Both the position numbers and the translations under genes were made by a program. 64,000 bases of DNA from Devosia naphthalenivorans (lineage in GTDB: Bacteria; Pseudomonadota; Alphaproteobacteria; Rhizobiales; Devosiaceae), in the NCBI RefSeq assembly GCF_003056355.1, contig NZ_PYVW01000001.1, positions 62,001 through 126,000 of the forward strand, written 5' to 3'. Shown one piece after another: positions 8,334-17,478 of the stretch. The notes beneath the pieces are model-generated. The model had not been told where the DNA came from. It saw nothing but the letters and a program-made list of their open reading frames with translations, and did no database searches. The first letter of the stretch is position 1; every line of letters begins with the position of its first letter.

Positions 8334-9317
8334 TTATTCGGCTGCTTTGGCCGGGGCGGCGTCCACCTGGCTTTCGATCCAGGCGAAGGTTTTTTCGAGT
8401 CCGGCACGGAGCGTCTGGCTCGGTTTCCAGCCTAGCTGCTCTCCGACCAGTGTGTTGTCCGAGTTGCGTCCGCGCACGCCCAAAGGGCCGGCGATGTGGT
8501 TCTTGTGAATGGTCTTGCCCGCGATATCGGCAACGAGGTCAACCAGTTGATTGATGCTGACCATTTCTTCCGAGCCGATGTTTACCGGTCCTTCGAATGA
8601 GGAACGCAGCAACCGCGTAGTGCCCTCCAGACATTCATCGACATAGAGGAACGAGCGGGTTTGCTGACCATCGCCCCAGATGTCGATGGTGCCGTGGTTT
8701 GCGGCCATTGCGACCTTGCGACAAATGGCGGCTGGCGCCTTCTCCTTGCCGCCAGTCCATGTGCCTTCGGGACCGAAGACATTGTGGTAGCGGGCTATGC
8801 GGTTCTGCATGCCGTAGTTGCGGTTGTAGGCGAGGAACAGGCGCTCGGAGAACAGCTTCTCCCAGCCATATTCGCTATCGGGAGCAGCAGGATAGGCGGA
8901 ATCCTCAACGCAGAGTGGATTGTCGGGATCGAGCTGATTGTGGGCCGGATAGATGCAGGCCGACGATGAATAGAAGATGCGCGCTATTCCGCGCCGTTGC
9001 GCCACGCTGGTGACGTTAAGGTTTATGGCGGCGGAATTATGCATGATGTCGGCATCATGCTCGCCGGTGAAGATGTAGCCGGCGCCGCCCATGTCGGCGG
9101 CAAGCTGGTATATTTCGTCGAATGGGCGGTCGATCACGGCCTCAACGACGTCGCGCTCGCGCAGGTCTGCGACCACGAAATCATCCGCAGGACTAGAGGA
9201 GTAGGCGGGCAGGCTGAGGTCTACGCCTCTGACCCAAAAGCCTTCGTCTTTGAGCCGTTTCACCAAATGGCTGCCGATGAAACCACCAGCGCCGCAAACA
9301 AGAGCAGTCCCTACCAA
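8334..9317 (-). CDS. NAD-dependent sugar epimerase, GDP-mannose 3,5-epimerase-like
   Basis: An extended short-chain dehydrogenase of 327 residues. The Rossmann motif is 'GAGGFIGSHL' (about residues 9-18), the catalytic region 'SSSACIYP', and the active-site YxxxK is 'YGWEK' (about 157-161). The pattern 'AADMGGAGYI', 'GGKEKAPAAICRK' and 'WGDGQQTRSFLYVDEC' resembles GDP-mannose 3,5-epimerase closely, so GDP-L-galactose or GDP-L-gulose is a plausible product, using GDP-mannose made by ManC further along. The best start is TTG 9315-9317, behind GTGAGG, since no ATG precedes the Rossmann strand. It is followed after 29 bases by the glycosyltransferase gene. Confidence 0.85.
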   Translation of the reverse strand: MVGTALVCGAGGFIGSHLVKRLKDEGFWVRGVDLSLPAYSSSPADDFVVADLRERDVVEAVIDRPFDEIYQLAADMGGAGYIFTGEHDADIMHNSAAINLNVTSVAQRRGIARIFYSSSACIYPAHNQLDPDNPLCVEDSAYPAAPDSEYGWEKLFSERLFLAYNRNYGMQNRIARYHNVFGPEGTWTGGKEKAPAAICRKVAMAANHGTIDIWGDGQQTRSFLYVDECLEGTTRLLRSSFEGPVNIGSEEMVSINQLVDLVADIAGKTIHKNHIAGPLGVRGRNSDNTLVGEQLGWKPSQTLRAGLEKTFAWIESQVDAAPAKAAE

Positions 9318-9587
9318 GAGAGCCTCACTTCAAGATAATGCGCTGGGCGCAAACTACAGCTGGGCATCTCCTGGCCGATCAGGGCAGAAAGACGCCAAAG
9401 ATGTAGGGCCAGGATTTGGCCTGAAGGATATGTTGGCGCCCGAATTGATTTCAGGTCGTTCCGAAGCGTTGCTTTGGCTCTTGGGGCATGGCTAAGCAAA
9501 CGCATTAACATAGGTGAAGTACGTAGGCGAGTGCTGGTGGCACTCTGCCGACGCATTTTTCGATCTGAACGGTTTACGCTACCGCGG

Positions 9588-9600
9588 CCGGATTATCCGG
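9588..9600. repeat. 13-bp perfect palindrome after the SGNH gene
   Basis: CCGGATTATCCGG is a perfect palindrome (single-base centre) lying five bases beyond the stop codon of the SGNH gene. It could be part of a terminator or a protein-binding site. The remaining gap of about 290 bases up to the epimerase start shows nothing else I can support beyond room for an internal promoter. Confidence 0.35.
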
Positions 9601-9605
9601 AAGAC

Positions 9606-10937
9606 TTATGCAAAGAGGGCAAGATAGGGAGCGGCGGCCGTGGCAGCCTGCATGTGGGCGTAATTGCTGGGATGGATGCCGTCGATCGTCCATTTGAAAG
9701 CCGTACCGTCCACGCGCCACTTTCCGGAGTTGCGGGCGCTTTCGACCGCGTCCGCCATGTCCAGAATGGCATGGAGCGGGTGCGATCCGTCGCCGGCGCG
9801 CAAGGCTTCTGCGGTGCCGATCTCCGCTGCAGCGGCACCCTGGATTGGAGCGCCATCCCGTAACCAGTCATTGAGCTGTTCGCGTGTGCCATTGCCCGCG
9901 GTGGAGAAGTTGTTTGCCGGTGCCTGGTTGGCAAGTGTCGCGAAGCTGTCCGTGCTGGTGGTGCTTGGCGTGATCGTGGTTTGAAACAACCTTCCGCCTG
10001 CTGAGATACGAGCGCTCGCCTTGCTCCACAATTCGATCATGTCAGCCTTGATCTGCTCCAGGCTCCGGCCTGCGCCGATGTCGTTGACACCCATGCCAAG
10101 GACGGCGTTGCGGGCGTAAGTCAGGAGCGCCAGGCGCCTCGAAGGGCTTTGCAGCAGCAGCTCCAGCCGATCGCCACTCTGGGAAAGATTGATATAGGGG
10201 CAGGCGGGTCCAATGAAGCGGGCCAACATGCCGACGTGATCGGTGATGTCACTGGCATCACCCACGCCTTCGCCCACGCTGTCGGACAGGATGGCTGTGG
10301 CCTTGCTGCTTGTTCTGCCAATCAGCGCGAGTGGCCAGACGCCATAGCTCTGGGCAGTGCCGGTGTGACTTGCCATGGTGTAATCCGTGACATCGCCGGT
10401 CGACACCGTGCCCTTTTCGCCGTTCGCAGCCACCTGACCGGTGCTGCCGTTGAAGAACACGATGCTCGTGGCGGCGGACAGCCAGATATTGGCCCAGAAC
10501 TCGGCATTGTCGGGAATGGACACGGACACGAAAGCGGACACACGATAGCTGCCGCCCGGGATCAGTTCGCGAACTGCCCCGTCGAAGTTCAGGCGGTGGA
10601 ATGTGCCTGCGGGATATTCAACCGAAGCTGCACAGATTGCGCCGGCATTGTTGGGATATTCCAGCTTGCTGGCCGAGCGTTCGACATACCAGTTGGGTAG
10701 AACCATGGCGATCTCGGTGATCGCTCCGCGGGCCCGGTGATGATTGCGAGCGCTGATGCCCTTGTTGGTTCCGGCCTTGGCATTGACGAGCCGGCAATTG
10801 GTGGCGACTTGCCCGTAGAATTGACCGGCAGAGAGCGGGTATTGCGCCGTGTTGGCGGGCAGGGGGTACGCTTGGCCCAAAGTGGCAAAGAAGGCCGCCT
10901 GCTGCGGTCCGACTTGTGAGAGATCGATGGTGGCCAT
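9606..10937 (-). CDS. SGNH/GDSL-type hydrolase without signal peptide; possible spike or tail-fibre esterase
   Basis: The 443-residue protein has a complete SGNH set in its C-terminal half: Ser220 in 'LSDSVGEG', Gly255 in 'LSQSGDR', Asn285 in 'GMGVNDIG' and Asp419/His422 in 'DGIHPSN'. These enzymes are esterases or sugar deacetylases. The first 200 residues are beta-rich, with no recognised domain, and there is no signal peptide or membrane helix, unusual for an enzyme acting on an exported glycan. That, and the small ORF it follows by two bases, is reminiscent of phage or gene transfer agent fibre modules (inference). GGCGGAGG lies ten bases before the ATG at 10935-10937. A cytosolic deacetylase is the alternative. 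Confidence 0.72.
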   Translation of the reverse strand: MATIDLSQVGPQQAAFFATLGQAYPLPANTAQYPLSAGQFYGQVATNCRLVNAKAGTNKGISARNHHRARGAITEIAMVLPNWYVERSASKLEYPNNAGAICAASVEYPAGTFHRLNFDGAVRELIPGGSYRVSAFVSVSIPDNAEFWANIWLSAATSIVFFNGSTGQVAANGEKGTVSTGDVTDYTMASHTGTAQSYGVWPLALIGRTSSKATAILSDSVGEGVGDASDITDHVGMLARFIGPACPYINLSQSGDRLELLLQSPSRRLALLTYARNAVLGMGVNDIGAGRSLEQIKADMIELWSKASARISAGGRLFQTTITPSTTSTDSFATLANQAPANNFSTAGNGTREQLNDWLRDGAPIQGAAAAEIGTAEALRAGDGSHPLHAILDMADAVESARNSGKWRVDGTAFKWTIDGIHPSNYAHMQAATAAAPYLALFA

Positions 10938-10939
10938 GA

Positions 10940-11098
10940 TCAGTTTGCCTCCGCCAAGAGGTAGCTGCCTTCGAACAGGACATAGACGCCATCCAGCGTC
11001 AGAAATGCCCAGCCATGGGGAAGCGACGGTAGTCCGTTCCCGCCAATGGCGGGCACACTGGACAGTGTAATTCCCAAGTTCAAACCAAGCGCCAGCAT
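10940..11098 (-). CDS. 52-residue protein coupled to the SGNH hydrolase gene
   Basis: A short gene starting at ATG 11096-11098 (MLALGLNLGI...) and ending at TGA 10940-10942, two bases before the SGNH start. GGGAG sits eight bases upstream of its ATG. The product is Gly/Leu-rich with aromatic residues in its second half and no charged helix; it does not look like a classic membrane segment. Tight coupling to the SGNH gene suggests one functional unit. Small Gly/Leu-rich proteins before fibre genes are common in rhizobial phages, which is the only hint to function I can offer. Confidence 0.6.
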   Translation of the reverse strand: MLALGLNLGITLSSVPAIGGNGLPSLPHGWAFLTLDGVYVLFEGSYLLAEAN

Positions 11099-11139
11099 CG
11101 GCAATCTCCCAAAATGATGATCGCCAATATGGGTGGTGC

Positions 11140-13407
11140 TCAGACGGTGGGGGATTTCGGGGACAAGTAGGGGACTAATCCTGCCTCGGCCAGCTTCAGC
11201 AGACGGCGGATGGACTGGTGGAACAGCAGCGGAACGCCAAGTGACAGGAAAATAAGCAACGCGTCCTGCTGCACGCCAAGCTGGCGTAGTCCGAGGTGCA
11301 CGGCTTGATGGAGATAGAGAATGGTCAGTGTTCTTTGCCCAAGCGCCTGCAGGGGCGACGCGATGGATAGCCAGTGCTCAAGGCGCTTGCTCAACTGCAT
11401 TAGCAGGCAAGAGAGCGCCATCGCGGTGGCAAGCCCAAGGATTGGCGGTCCGTAACCACCAATCTTCATGTCGAACGGCATGGGCATGAGGAGTCCGATA
11501 GCTACTAGAAGGCCGCAGATGGAGAGGACAAGCACAATATGGGACGGAAGCCTCTGGGCAAACACCTGACCCAGCAGGATAAACGCCGCTGCCATGGGTG
11601 CTGTGCCTAGTGCGAGCAGAGCCGTTGAACCGGGCATGAGGTGAGGCAGCGCGTATCCGGTGGTTACCAGCAAGGCGAACACAGCAGCCTTCTGGCGCCA
11701 GTTTCGCCCCCTGCAGAGGGCGATGACGAATTGCACCAGGATCAGTGCCAAGAGCAGGCAGGGAATGAACCAGAATACGCCGAAGATGCCGCCCAGTGTG
11801 CTGCCGCCGAGGAGGAGCTTGAAAGGCATGACGCTGCAGCGATCAATGCCGAGATTAGGCAATGGAGTGCCGAACCCGCAGGTCACGACCAGCGCTGGCA
11901 AGCCAAGCAGCGCGATAAAGAACACATAGGGGAGCCCCAGGCGGATGAGCTTTCGAACCGCGAAGGCGCCTGTCGGTTGTGCCGAAAGGGTCACTCCAGC
12001 CAACAGGAAGAACAGCGGCATGTGGAACAGGTAGATCAACTCGGCAGCCCCGCTTGCAACGGGTGCCTCGGAGAGGAGCAGCACGTGCCCCACCACAACG
12101 AGGATTATGCCCAGCCCCTTGGCTACGTCGAGCCAAACTAACCGGTGCGTTGGCGGGTTTGCCCTGGTCTTGAGGACCTCGCTTCGGCGAAGCAGCATGA
12201 CAGCGCCGCCCATCAATGCACACGAGAGACCGATGCCAGCATAACTCGCCAGCACGATCTGGAGGCCATCGTGCAAAAGCCAGAACATGAGAGCTTGTGC
12301 GATCACGCCCATGGTGGTGAGCACGAGGCGGACGGGCAAGAAGCCAGCGCCTGAGAGCGTATCGGATAGCACGGCGTTTATGGCAAAAAGTGGAAGTGTC
12401 GGCGCCAGATACAGCAGATAGATCACTGATTGCTCGAACTCGGGACCAACAACCAGCGGCAGCCAGGATGCTGCGCCGGCGATGGCAAGGGCGGTCACTG
12501 CCGAGGCAGCAAGCGCCAGCGGCAAAACGGCAAGACCATACCGCAAAGTGGCGCCTAGGCCCCCCGTTCCGGCCTTGAAGAAACCGGGGTAGGTCAGACG
12601 CAATACGGATTGCAGTGGCAGCAGGCCAAGCTGGATGAAACGTTGTGCCGCGCCATACAGCCCGAGCGTGGCGGGATCGACCAGGGGCGCCAGAACAATG
12701 CGGTCGATATTATGCTGGCCGGCGCGTACCAATTGGGTGCCCATGAACCAAGTGCCTTGGCGCGTACCGTCGGCCAGAAGGTTTGGCCTGGTCCCAATGG
12801 GCAGCGCTCTGGTTGCCCATGCGGCGGCCAGTCCGCCGGCCAGCATGCCAAGTGATCCCCCCAGTGCCAGCGCTTCAAAACTTGTTCCACCGAGCGCGAG
12901 ATAGCTGATCGCTACGCCAGCAATGCGAGGTGCGACCTGAGAGCTGCGCAACCAGTTTGCCCCGCCCATGCGTCCGAGTGCGATGAACATCTGCTCCGCG
13001 TTGACCAGCAAGCGCAAGCCGGCGAACTCGGCCAGGCCGATGGTCGCAACCACCAGGAAGCTCAAGGCCTGGCTCACGGCTCCAAGGGTGAGCGCTGCAA
13101 AAACTAACGTGGCGAGCGGCAAGCTGAGCCAGAAGGCCGCGCGCATGTGTCCCCGCGTGGCGGCAAAAGCGGCACGATCCTGCGAGGTGCGCCTCAGAAG
13201 GTGTTCACCCGCGCCCCAGCCAACCAGTTCGAAACAGAGCGGGCTCCAGCTCAGCAGGGCGAGGTAAAGGCCATATTGTCCGACGCCCAACACTCGGGCC
13301 AGGAAGATGAACAGCCCGAACTGCATCGCGGCGGGCACGAGCATGGCCAGGAGACCGAACAAGTATGGCCCGACTTTGAAGCGAGATAATTTTAGCAGAA
13401 CAGACAC
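11140..13407 (-). CDS. Fusion: Wzx-type polysaccharide flippase plus acyltransferase-3 domain
   Basis: A single uninterrupted frame of 755 residues. Residues 1 to about 410 form a polytopic oligosaccharide flippase (MATE-like Wzx/PST family): 'FGLFIFLARVLGVGQYGLYLALL' type helices and about twelve membrane segments. Residues 422-755 form an acyltransferase-3 domain with the family start 'WLDVAKGLGIILVVVGH' (catalytic-type His441), then further helices and the C-terminal 'GQRTLTILYLHQ' motif. The flippase would export the lipid-linked repeat; the acyltransferase would O-acetylate or succinylate it in the membrane. The two are normally separate genes. The GTG at 13405-13407 follows the stop of the previous gene directly (TGAGTG). 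Confidence 0.85.
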   Translation of the reverse strand: MSVLLKLSRFKVGPYLFGLLAMLVPAAMQFGLFIFLARVLGVGQYGLYLALLSWSPLCFELVGWGAGEHLLRRTSQDRAAFAATRGHMRAAFWLSLPLATLVFAALTLGAVSQALSFLVVATIGLAEFAGLRLLVNAEQMFIALGRMGGANWLRSSQVAPRIAGVAISYLALGGTSFEALALGGSLGMLAGGLAAAWATRALPIGTRPNLLADGTRQGTWFMGTQLVRAGQHNIDRIVLAPLVDPATLGLYGAAQRFIQLGLLPLQSVLRLTYPGFFKAGTGGLGATLRYGLAVLPLALAASAVTALAIAGAASWLPLVVGPEFEQSVIYLLYLAPTLPLFAINAVLSDTLSGAGFLPVRLVLTTMGVIAQALMFWLLHDGLQIVLASYAGIGLSCALMGGAVMLLRRSEVLKTRANPPTHRLVWLDVAKGLGIILVVVGHVLLLSEAPVASGAAELIYLFHMPLFFLLAGVTLSAQPTGAFAVRKLIRLGLPYVFFIALLGLPALVVTCGFGTPLPNLGIDRCSVMPFKLLLGGSTLGGIFGVFWFIPCLLLALILVQFVIALCRGRNWRQKAAVFALLVTTGYALPHLMPGSTALLALGTAPMAAAFILLGQVFAQRLPSHIVLVLSICGLLVAIGLLMPMPFDMKIGGYGPPILGLATAMALSCLLMQLSKRLEHWLSIASPLQALGQRTLTILYLHQAVHLGLRQLGVQQDALLIFLSLGVPLLFHQSIRRLLKLAEAGLVPYLSPKSPTV

Positions 13408-14514
13408 TCAGGAGGCCTGGGCGAGCAGATCGCCGAAAAGCGCCTCGTAGGCATCGGTAGATTTCTGCACGCTGAACATGCTCGCCCGCCCGATCTGGCG
13501 GGCGCGGTCGAATGGGCGGTCAATTACGTCCCTGATTGCTGCGGCCAATGAAGCATGATCGCCGACCGGCACCAGCGCGCCGAACTCCCCATCGGCCAGG
13601 ATCTCGCGCGGACCGTTGCGGCAATCGGTCGAAACGATGCTGCACCCGGCACCAAGTGCCTGCACCAGCACATTTCCAAAGCCCTCCCAAATCGAGGTGA
13701 GGGCAAAGACGTCGGCCTTGGCGAGGTAAGGTGCAATTTCCGGCACGAAGCCCAACAAAGCGACGTCATTGTTCAGGCCCAAACCCCAAATCAACCGTTC
13801 AAGTTCGGTGCGCAGGGGACCATCGCCCAAGATGATGAGCCGGGCAGATCGTTGGTGCTGCAGAAGTGCAAACGCCCGCAGGAGCGTGGGCCAGTCCTTC
13901 TGGACAACCAGGCGCCCTGCGGCGAGCACAACCGGCCTGTCTTTACTGTCCAACCACGGATGGGTGCTTTCCTCGCTGGATCTGGATACGCGGTCATCAA
14001 AGGCCGGGTTGTAGATGACGCGAATGGTCTCTCGTGGAATTCTGGCGAACTTTGCCAGGTCATCGGCGAGGTCCCGGCATACTGCGACAATGGCGTGAGC
14101 GAGAGGATAGACCAGGGGCTGCAGGGTAAAAGCCGAACGATATCGCCACGTCTTGGAGTGCTGCGCTTCCAGCGCTGGATTCGAGCGCTCGGATATGACT
14201 AGCCTGGTCTTGGCGCCGGAGAGCCGCAGGGCTGCTATGGTCGCAACATTGGTGGTCGGCATGGCGGTATAGAGCACATCGTAACGTGCCGTGCGTAGAT
14301 GGTTTGCCAATCGGAGTATTGTGGTGGCCGTGCTTGCCGCGTTGAGGCGAACGACCGTCACGCTCGGGTCGGGATTGTATTCGCGCGGTTGAGGTGCCCG
14401 GGCGAGTACGAGCGTCACGTCATGTCCGCGCAACGCAAGCTCGCGCGACAGTTCGACCATCATGTGCTCGACGCCGCCGAGTTCCAGCGACCAGAAAAAC
14501 ATGGCGATGCGCAT
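13408..14514 (-). CDS. Glycosyltransferase, GT4 family
   Basis: The 368-residue GT-B enzyme begins 'MRIAMFFWSLELGGVEHMM', the usual Gly-Gly-acceptor loop of GT4 transferases. The donor half shows 'VVLAAGRLVVQKDWPTLL', 'LIILGDGPL', 'VALLGFVPE' and the EX7E segment 'EGFGNVLVQALGAGCSIVSTDC', where the second position is Gln instead of Glu. An open frame extends upstream, but the ATG at 14512-14514 overlaps the TGA of the preceding gene by one base (TGATG) and starts at the first beta-strand. It adds a sugar to the repeat unit; specificity is unknown. Confidence 0.9.
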   Translation of the reverse strand: MRIAMFFWSLELGGVEHMMVELSRELALRGHDVTLVLARAPQPREYNPDPSVTVVRLNAASTATTILRLANHLRTARYDVLYTAMPTTNVATIAALRLSGAKTRLVISERSNPALEAQHSKTWRYRSAFTLQPLVYPLAHAIVAVCRDLADDLAKFARIPRETIRVIYNPAFDDRVSRSSEESTHPWLDSKDRPVVLAAGRLVVQKDWPTLLRAFALLQHQRSARLIILGDGPLRTELERLIWGLGLNNDVALLGFVPEIAPYLAKADVFALTSIWEGFGNVLVQALGAGCSIVSTDCRNGPREILADGEFGALVPVGDHASLAAAIRDVIDRPFDRARQIGRASMFSVQKSTDAYEALFGDLLAQAS

Positions 14515-15320
14515 CAGGTGCGCAGCGAGGTTTGAGGGGTGCCAGGCCGGAGTTTGCCCGAAAGAGCCATTCGCCAGGATTGCCGGGCAAAAAGAACCAC
14601 GAAGCGGCAAATGGTTTTGGCATAGCGCGGCACCAGCCTTCGGGGTTCGCTACAGCAGCGGTGGGCCCACTCGAGGCCGCAACGCTGCATCCAAGCCGGT
14701 GCACGCCGAACCCGCCCGGTTTGGAAATCAAAGGCAGCCCCAACGCCGCAGAGAGTCATGCCCGCGAGGCGATGCCGATGCTGGGCCATCCAGATTTCCT
14801 GCTTGGGAGCACCAAGACCAATCCAGACAACGTCGGGCTTTGCAGCAATCATGCATGCCAATTGCTGCTCGATGTCTTGCGGCGAGGAAATACCCATTGG
14901 CGGGCTGTCCGTGCCGACGATTTTTATTCCAGGATGCCGCTGCTGCAGGGTAGCGGCCAGTTCATCGGCCACCCCCGGCTTGCCGCCGAAGAGATAGTGA
15001 CGGAGACCGTTATCCGCCGACCGGGAGGCAAGAAATTCAAGGAAGTCCGGGCCACAGAGTCGCCGTGCCGAGAGGCCATACAGGAGGCGCCCGACCCACG
15101 CTATCGGATGTCCGTCGGGGGCCACGATATCAGCAGTGCGTAGAGCTTGGCCCATGCTGGGGTCGTCATGCGCCTTGACTAGGCCGTGGGTGTCGCTGAA
15201 ACACACGACGTGTCCAATATCGCTTTGCGAGGCGGCCCAATGCTCTATGCAGCGAGCGAGATCCTTGTCAGAAATGCAGGAAACGCTGGTGCCGAATACT
15301 TCGAACTTTTGCGGGTTCAT
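14514..15320 (-). CDS. WecG/TagA/CpsF family glycosyltransferase
   Basis: The 268-residue protein fits the GT26 family, membrane-associated transferases that add ManNAc-type or related sugars to undecaprenyl-linked acceptors. Seen motifs: 'ADIVAPDGHPIAWVGRLLYG' with the conserved Asp, 'YLFGGKPGVADELAA', 'VWIGLGAPKQEIWMA' and C-terminal 'GVGAAFDFQTGRVRRAPAW' followed by a basic tail. Several in-frame upstream ATGs exist, but MNPQK at 15318-15320 has GAAGAG about ten bases ahead and starts at the conserved core; the others would overlap wzc. Confidence 0.88.
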   Translation of the reverse strand: MNPQKFEVFGTSVSCISDKDLARCIEHWAASQSDIGHVVCFSDTHGLVKAHDDPSMGQALRTADIVAPDGHPIAWVGRLLYGLSARRLCGPDFLEFLASRSADNGLRHYLFGGKPGVADELAATLQQRHPGIKIVGTDSPPMGISSPQDIEQQLACMIAAKPDVVWIGLGAPKQEIWMAQHRHRLAGMTLCGVGAAFDFQTGRVRRAPAWMQRCGLEWAHRCCSEPRRLVPRYAKTICRFVVLFARQSWRMALSGKLRPGTPQTSLRT

Positions 15321-15351
15321 GCCATCACTCTTCTCGGGTCTTCCAGGCCAA

Positions 15352-17478
15352 TCACGCATAGTCGGCATCATAATATCGCTTATATTGTTGCCGGTGGCTG
15401 GCCTTTGGCTGGTCCTTGGCATTGAGCACGCTGATGATGCGGCCGGTTGAGTTCTTGGCTTGCGTCAGGCTGGCGAGGGCGCGATTGCTTTCGCGCTGTG
15501 CGGTGCTGCCCCAGCGGGTCACCAGGATTATGATGTTCGCCAGCGGCGCCATGTAGAGGGCATCGATGACCGGCTCGACAGGTGGGGTATCGAGGACCAC
15601 GATTTCGAATGTCTTTGCCGCTTCTTCGATCAGGCGTTGGAACTGCACGCTCCCAAGCAGCGTGTCGGTGGGCCGATCGGTGCCGCGGTGACCGAGGAGC
15701 AGTGACAGTTTGGTATCGGGCTCATGCTGTATGCAGTCGGAAAGCGTAACTGATCCGTTTCGAGACGTCAGGATTTCAAGCAGCCCGGCCTGGGGCTTGG
15801 CGTCGAGTTCCCGGCCCAGTGACGGTTGGCGCAAATCGCATTCCATAAGCAATGTGCGCCGGCCAGATAGGGCATATGAGCGCGCTAAGGCCATTGCTAT
15901 GGTCGACTTGCCTTCAGAAGGCACCGCCGAGGTCACCATGATGATCCGAGCCTGCCCAGTCGCTTTGTGGTCAGCCTCTGGCACCGTCTGATCGATGGTC
16001 ATCTGGGTTCTGCGCATGGCCTCGGAAAACTGAGACAGAGGCGCGGTGATCACCAGATCCGCCAAGGTGTCGTTGCCGTTCGGCAGCTTCAGGCGTGGGA
16101 TCGTTGCGGCGACACGCGTGCGCAGGGCGGCCTCGAGCTGTTCCTGACTCATGAACCCGCCGACGACGCTTTCATATACCGCGCTGACCGAAACGCCGAG
16201 CCCCAGGCCGAACAGGACGGCCGCGCCGAGGAAAATGGTTGCATTGGGGAATGAGTGGGATGAGGGCGGCAGGGCAGGCGATGCTATGCGGCTGTCGGCG
16301 ACCTGCAGGTTGGACCTGTTTTCGAGTTGCAGCGACCTGGAGAGCAACAACTGATATTGCTCGCGTGCAAAGGCCGCCTTGCTTTGCAGATCGAACAGCC
16401 CGGTCAAAATGTCGGCGGGTAGCTCGCTGCCCATCACTTCGGTGCGCAATTCGTCCTGGAGGGCGAGCCGCTGCGTATCGAGATCGGCCACATGGGTGCG
16501 CAGGCTGGCAAGCTGGATATCTGCCGATTGCCGCAATTGCCGTTCGAGGCTCGCCAACTGGTTCTGCAGGTCGGTCGCCGCGGGCGAATTGGCATCAAGG
16601 CTGGCGATCTGCTGAGCCAACGCCAGACGTTGCTGGCTCAGGACTGTCGCATCTTCCGCCGCCAAGGCTGTCGCGAGACCATCCCAGTTCATGCTGGAAA
16701 GGCTGGTTTGCACTGTGTCAGCCAGGTGGCGTGCCGTGTCGCGTGCCACGGTTAGCGCGTCGATCTCGCCAGTCAGGCGCTGCACGTCGGCACCGCCCGG
16801 TCCATGGGCAAGCTGAGCGGTGCTCTGTTGCATGAAGGCGTTGAAAGCGGCCTCGGATGCGACGATCTCATCGCGCGCGTCGGCCAGCCGGGCCTGCAAT
16901 ACGTCGCGCGAGGACAGCATCGCGTTCACCTTGGAGGCCACCTGATCGTCGATGTAGGTCTGGGCGATGGCATTGGCCAGCTTGGCCGCCTTTACTGGGT
17001 CATTCGAGCGTGCCTGGACCGCGATCAGGTATGTCAAGCCGCGGCGCTGGACGGGCACCGAACGCCGTAGCTGCGCCAACGCCTGTCCGAGGCGCTGTTC
17101 CGGAAGCGGTTGCTCGGCGCTGGCGAGGCCAATTGCCGCCAGCACGCGAGCCCGCAGACCGGGCGCCGCGTCGCCTTCTGGCAGTAGATTTTGCGATGCG
17201 ATGACCTTGAGCAGGATGGAGTCCGAGCGCAGGAGCTCGACTTCACTTTCGATCCGCGCATTGTCGGCCGATCCGGAACTGGACTGAGCGCTCGGGTCGA
17301 GCAGGTCCTTGCGGATCGGATCAAAGACAATCAGGCTGGTTGCGGAATATACCGGCGGAAGTACAAATATCGCCGCAATCGCGACGGCCACGACCGCAGC
17401 GGCTATTGCCGAGATTAGCGGTATTCTGCGCCAAATCAGCGCAAAGATACGGCGCAGATCGATTTCTGCGTCTTTCAT
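15352..17478 (-). CDS. wzc: Polysaccharide chain-length determinant / tyrosine autokinase (Wzc type)
   Basis: The 708-residue protein is an inner-membrane polysaccharide co-polymerase fused to a BY-kinase. An N-terminal Wzz domain starts with a membrane helix (about residues 20-40), followed by a long coiled-coil periplasmic region and a second helix near residue 420. The cytosolic kinase has Walker A 'SAVPSEGKST' (about 517-526), Walker A' 'LLMECDLRQP' and Walker B 'VVLDTPP' (about 627-633). The C-terminus ends in a tyrosine cluster (QYKRYYDADY), the autophosphorylation tail. An in-frame GTG four codons upstream is possible, but ATG 17476-17478 has GGGGC ahead. First gene of the polysaccharide operon; the 210 bases upstream should hold its promoter, but no box stands out. 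Confidence 0.92.
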   Translation of the reverse strand: MKDAEIDLRRIFALIWRRIPLISAIAAAVVAVAIAAIFVLPPVYSATSLIVFDPIRKDLLDPSAQSSSGSADNARIESEVELLRSDSILLKVIASQNLLPEGDAAPGLRARVLAAIGLASAEQPLPEQRLGQALAQLRRSVPVQRRGLTYLIAVQARSNDPVKAAKLANAIAQTYIDDQVASKVNAMLSSRDVLQARLADARDEIVASEAAFNAFMQQSTAQLAHGPGGADVQRLTGEIDALTVARDTARHLADTVQTSLSSMNWDGLATALAAEDATVLSQQRLALAQQIASLDANSPAATDLQNQLASLERQLRQSADIQLASLRTHVADLDTQRLALQDELRTEVMGSELPADILTGLFDLQSKAAFAREQYQLLLSRSLQLENRSNLQVADSRIASPALPPSSHSFPNATIFLGAAVLFGLGLGVSVSAVYESVVGGFMSQEQLEAALRTRVAATIPRLKLPNGNDTLADLVITAPLSQFSEAMRRTQMTIDQTVPEADHKATGQARIIMVTSAVPSEGKSTIAMALARSYALSGRRTLLMECDLRQPSLGRELDAKPQAGLLEILTSRNGSVTLSDCIQHEPDTKLSLLLGHRGTDRPTDTLLGSVQFQRLIEEAAKTFEIVVLDTPPVEPVIDALYMAPLANIIILVTRWGSTAQRESNRALASLTQAKNSTGRIISVLNAKDQPKASHRQQYKRYYDADYA

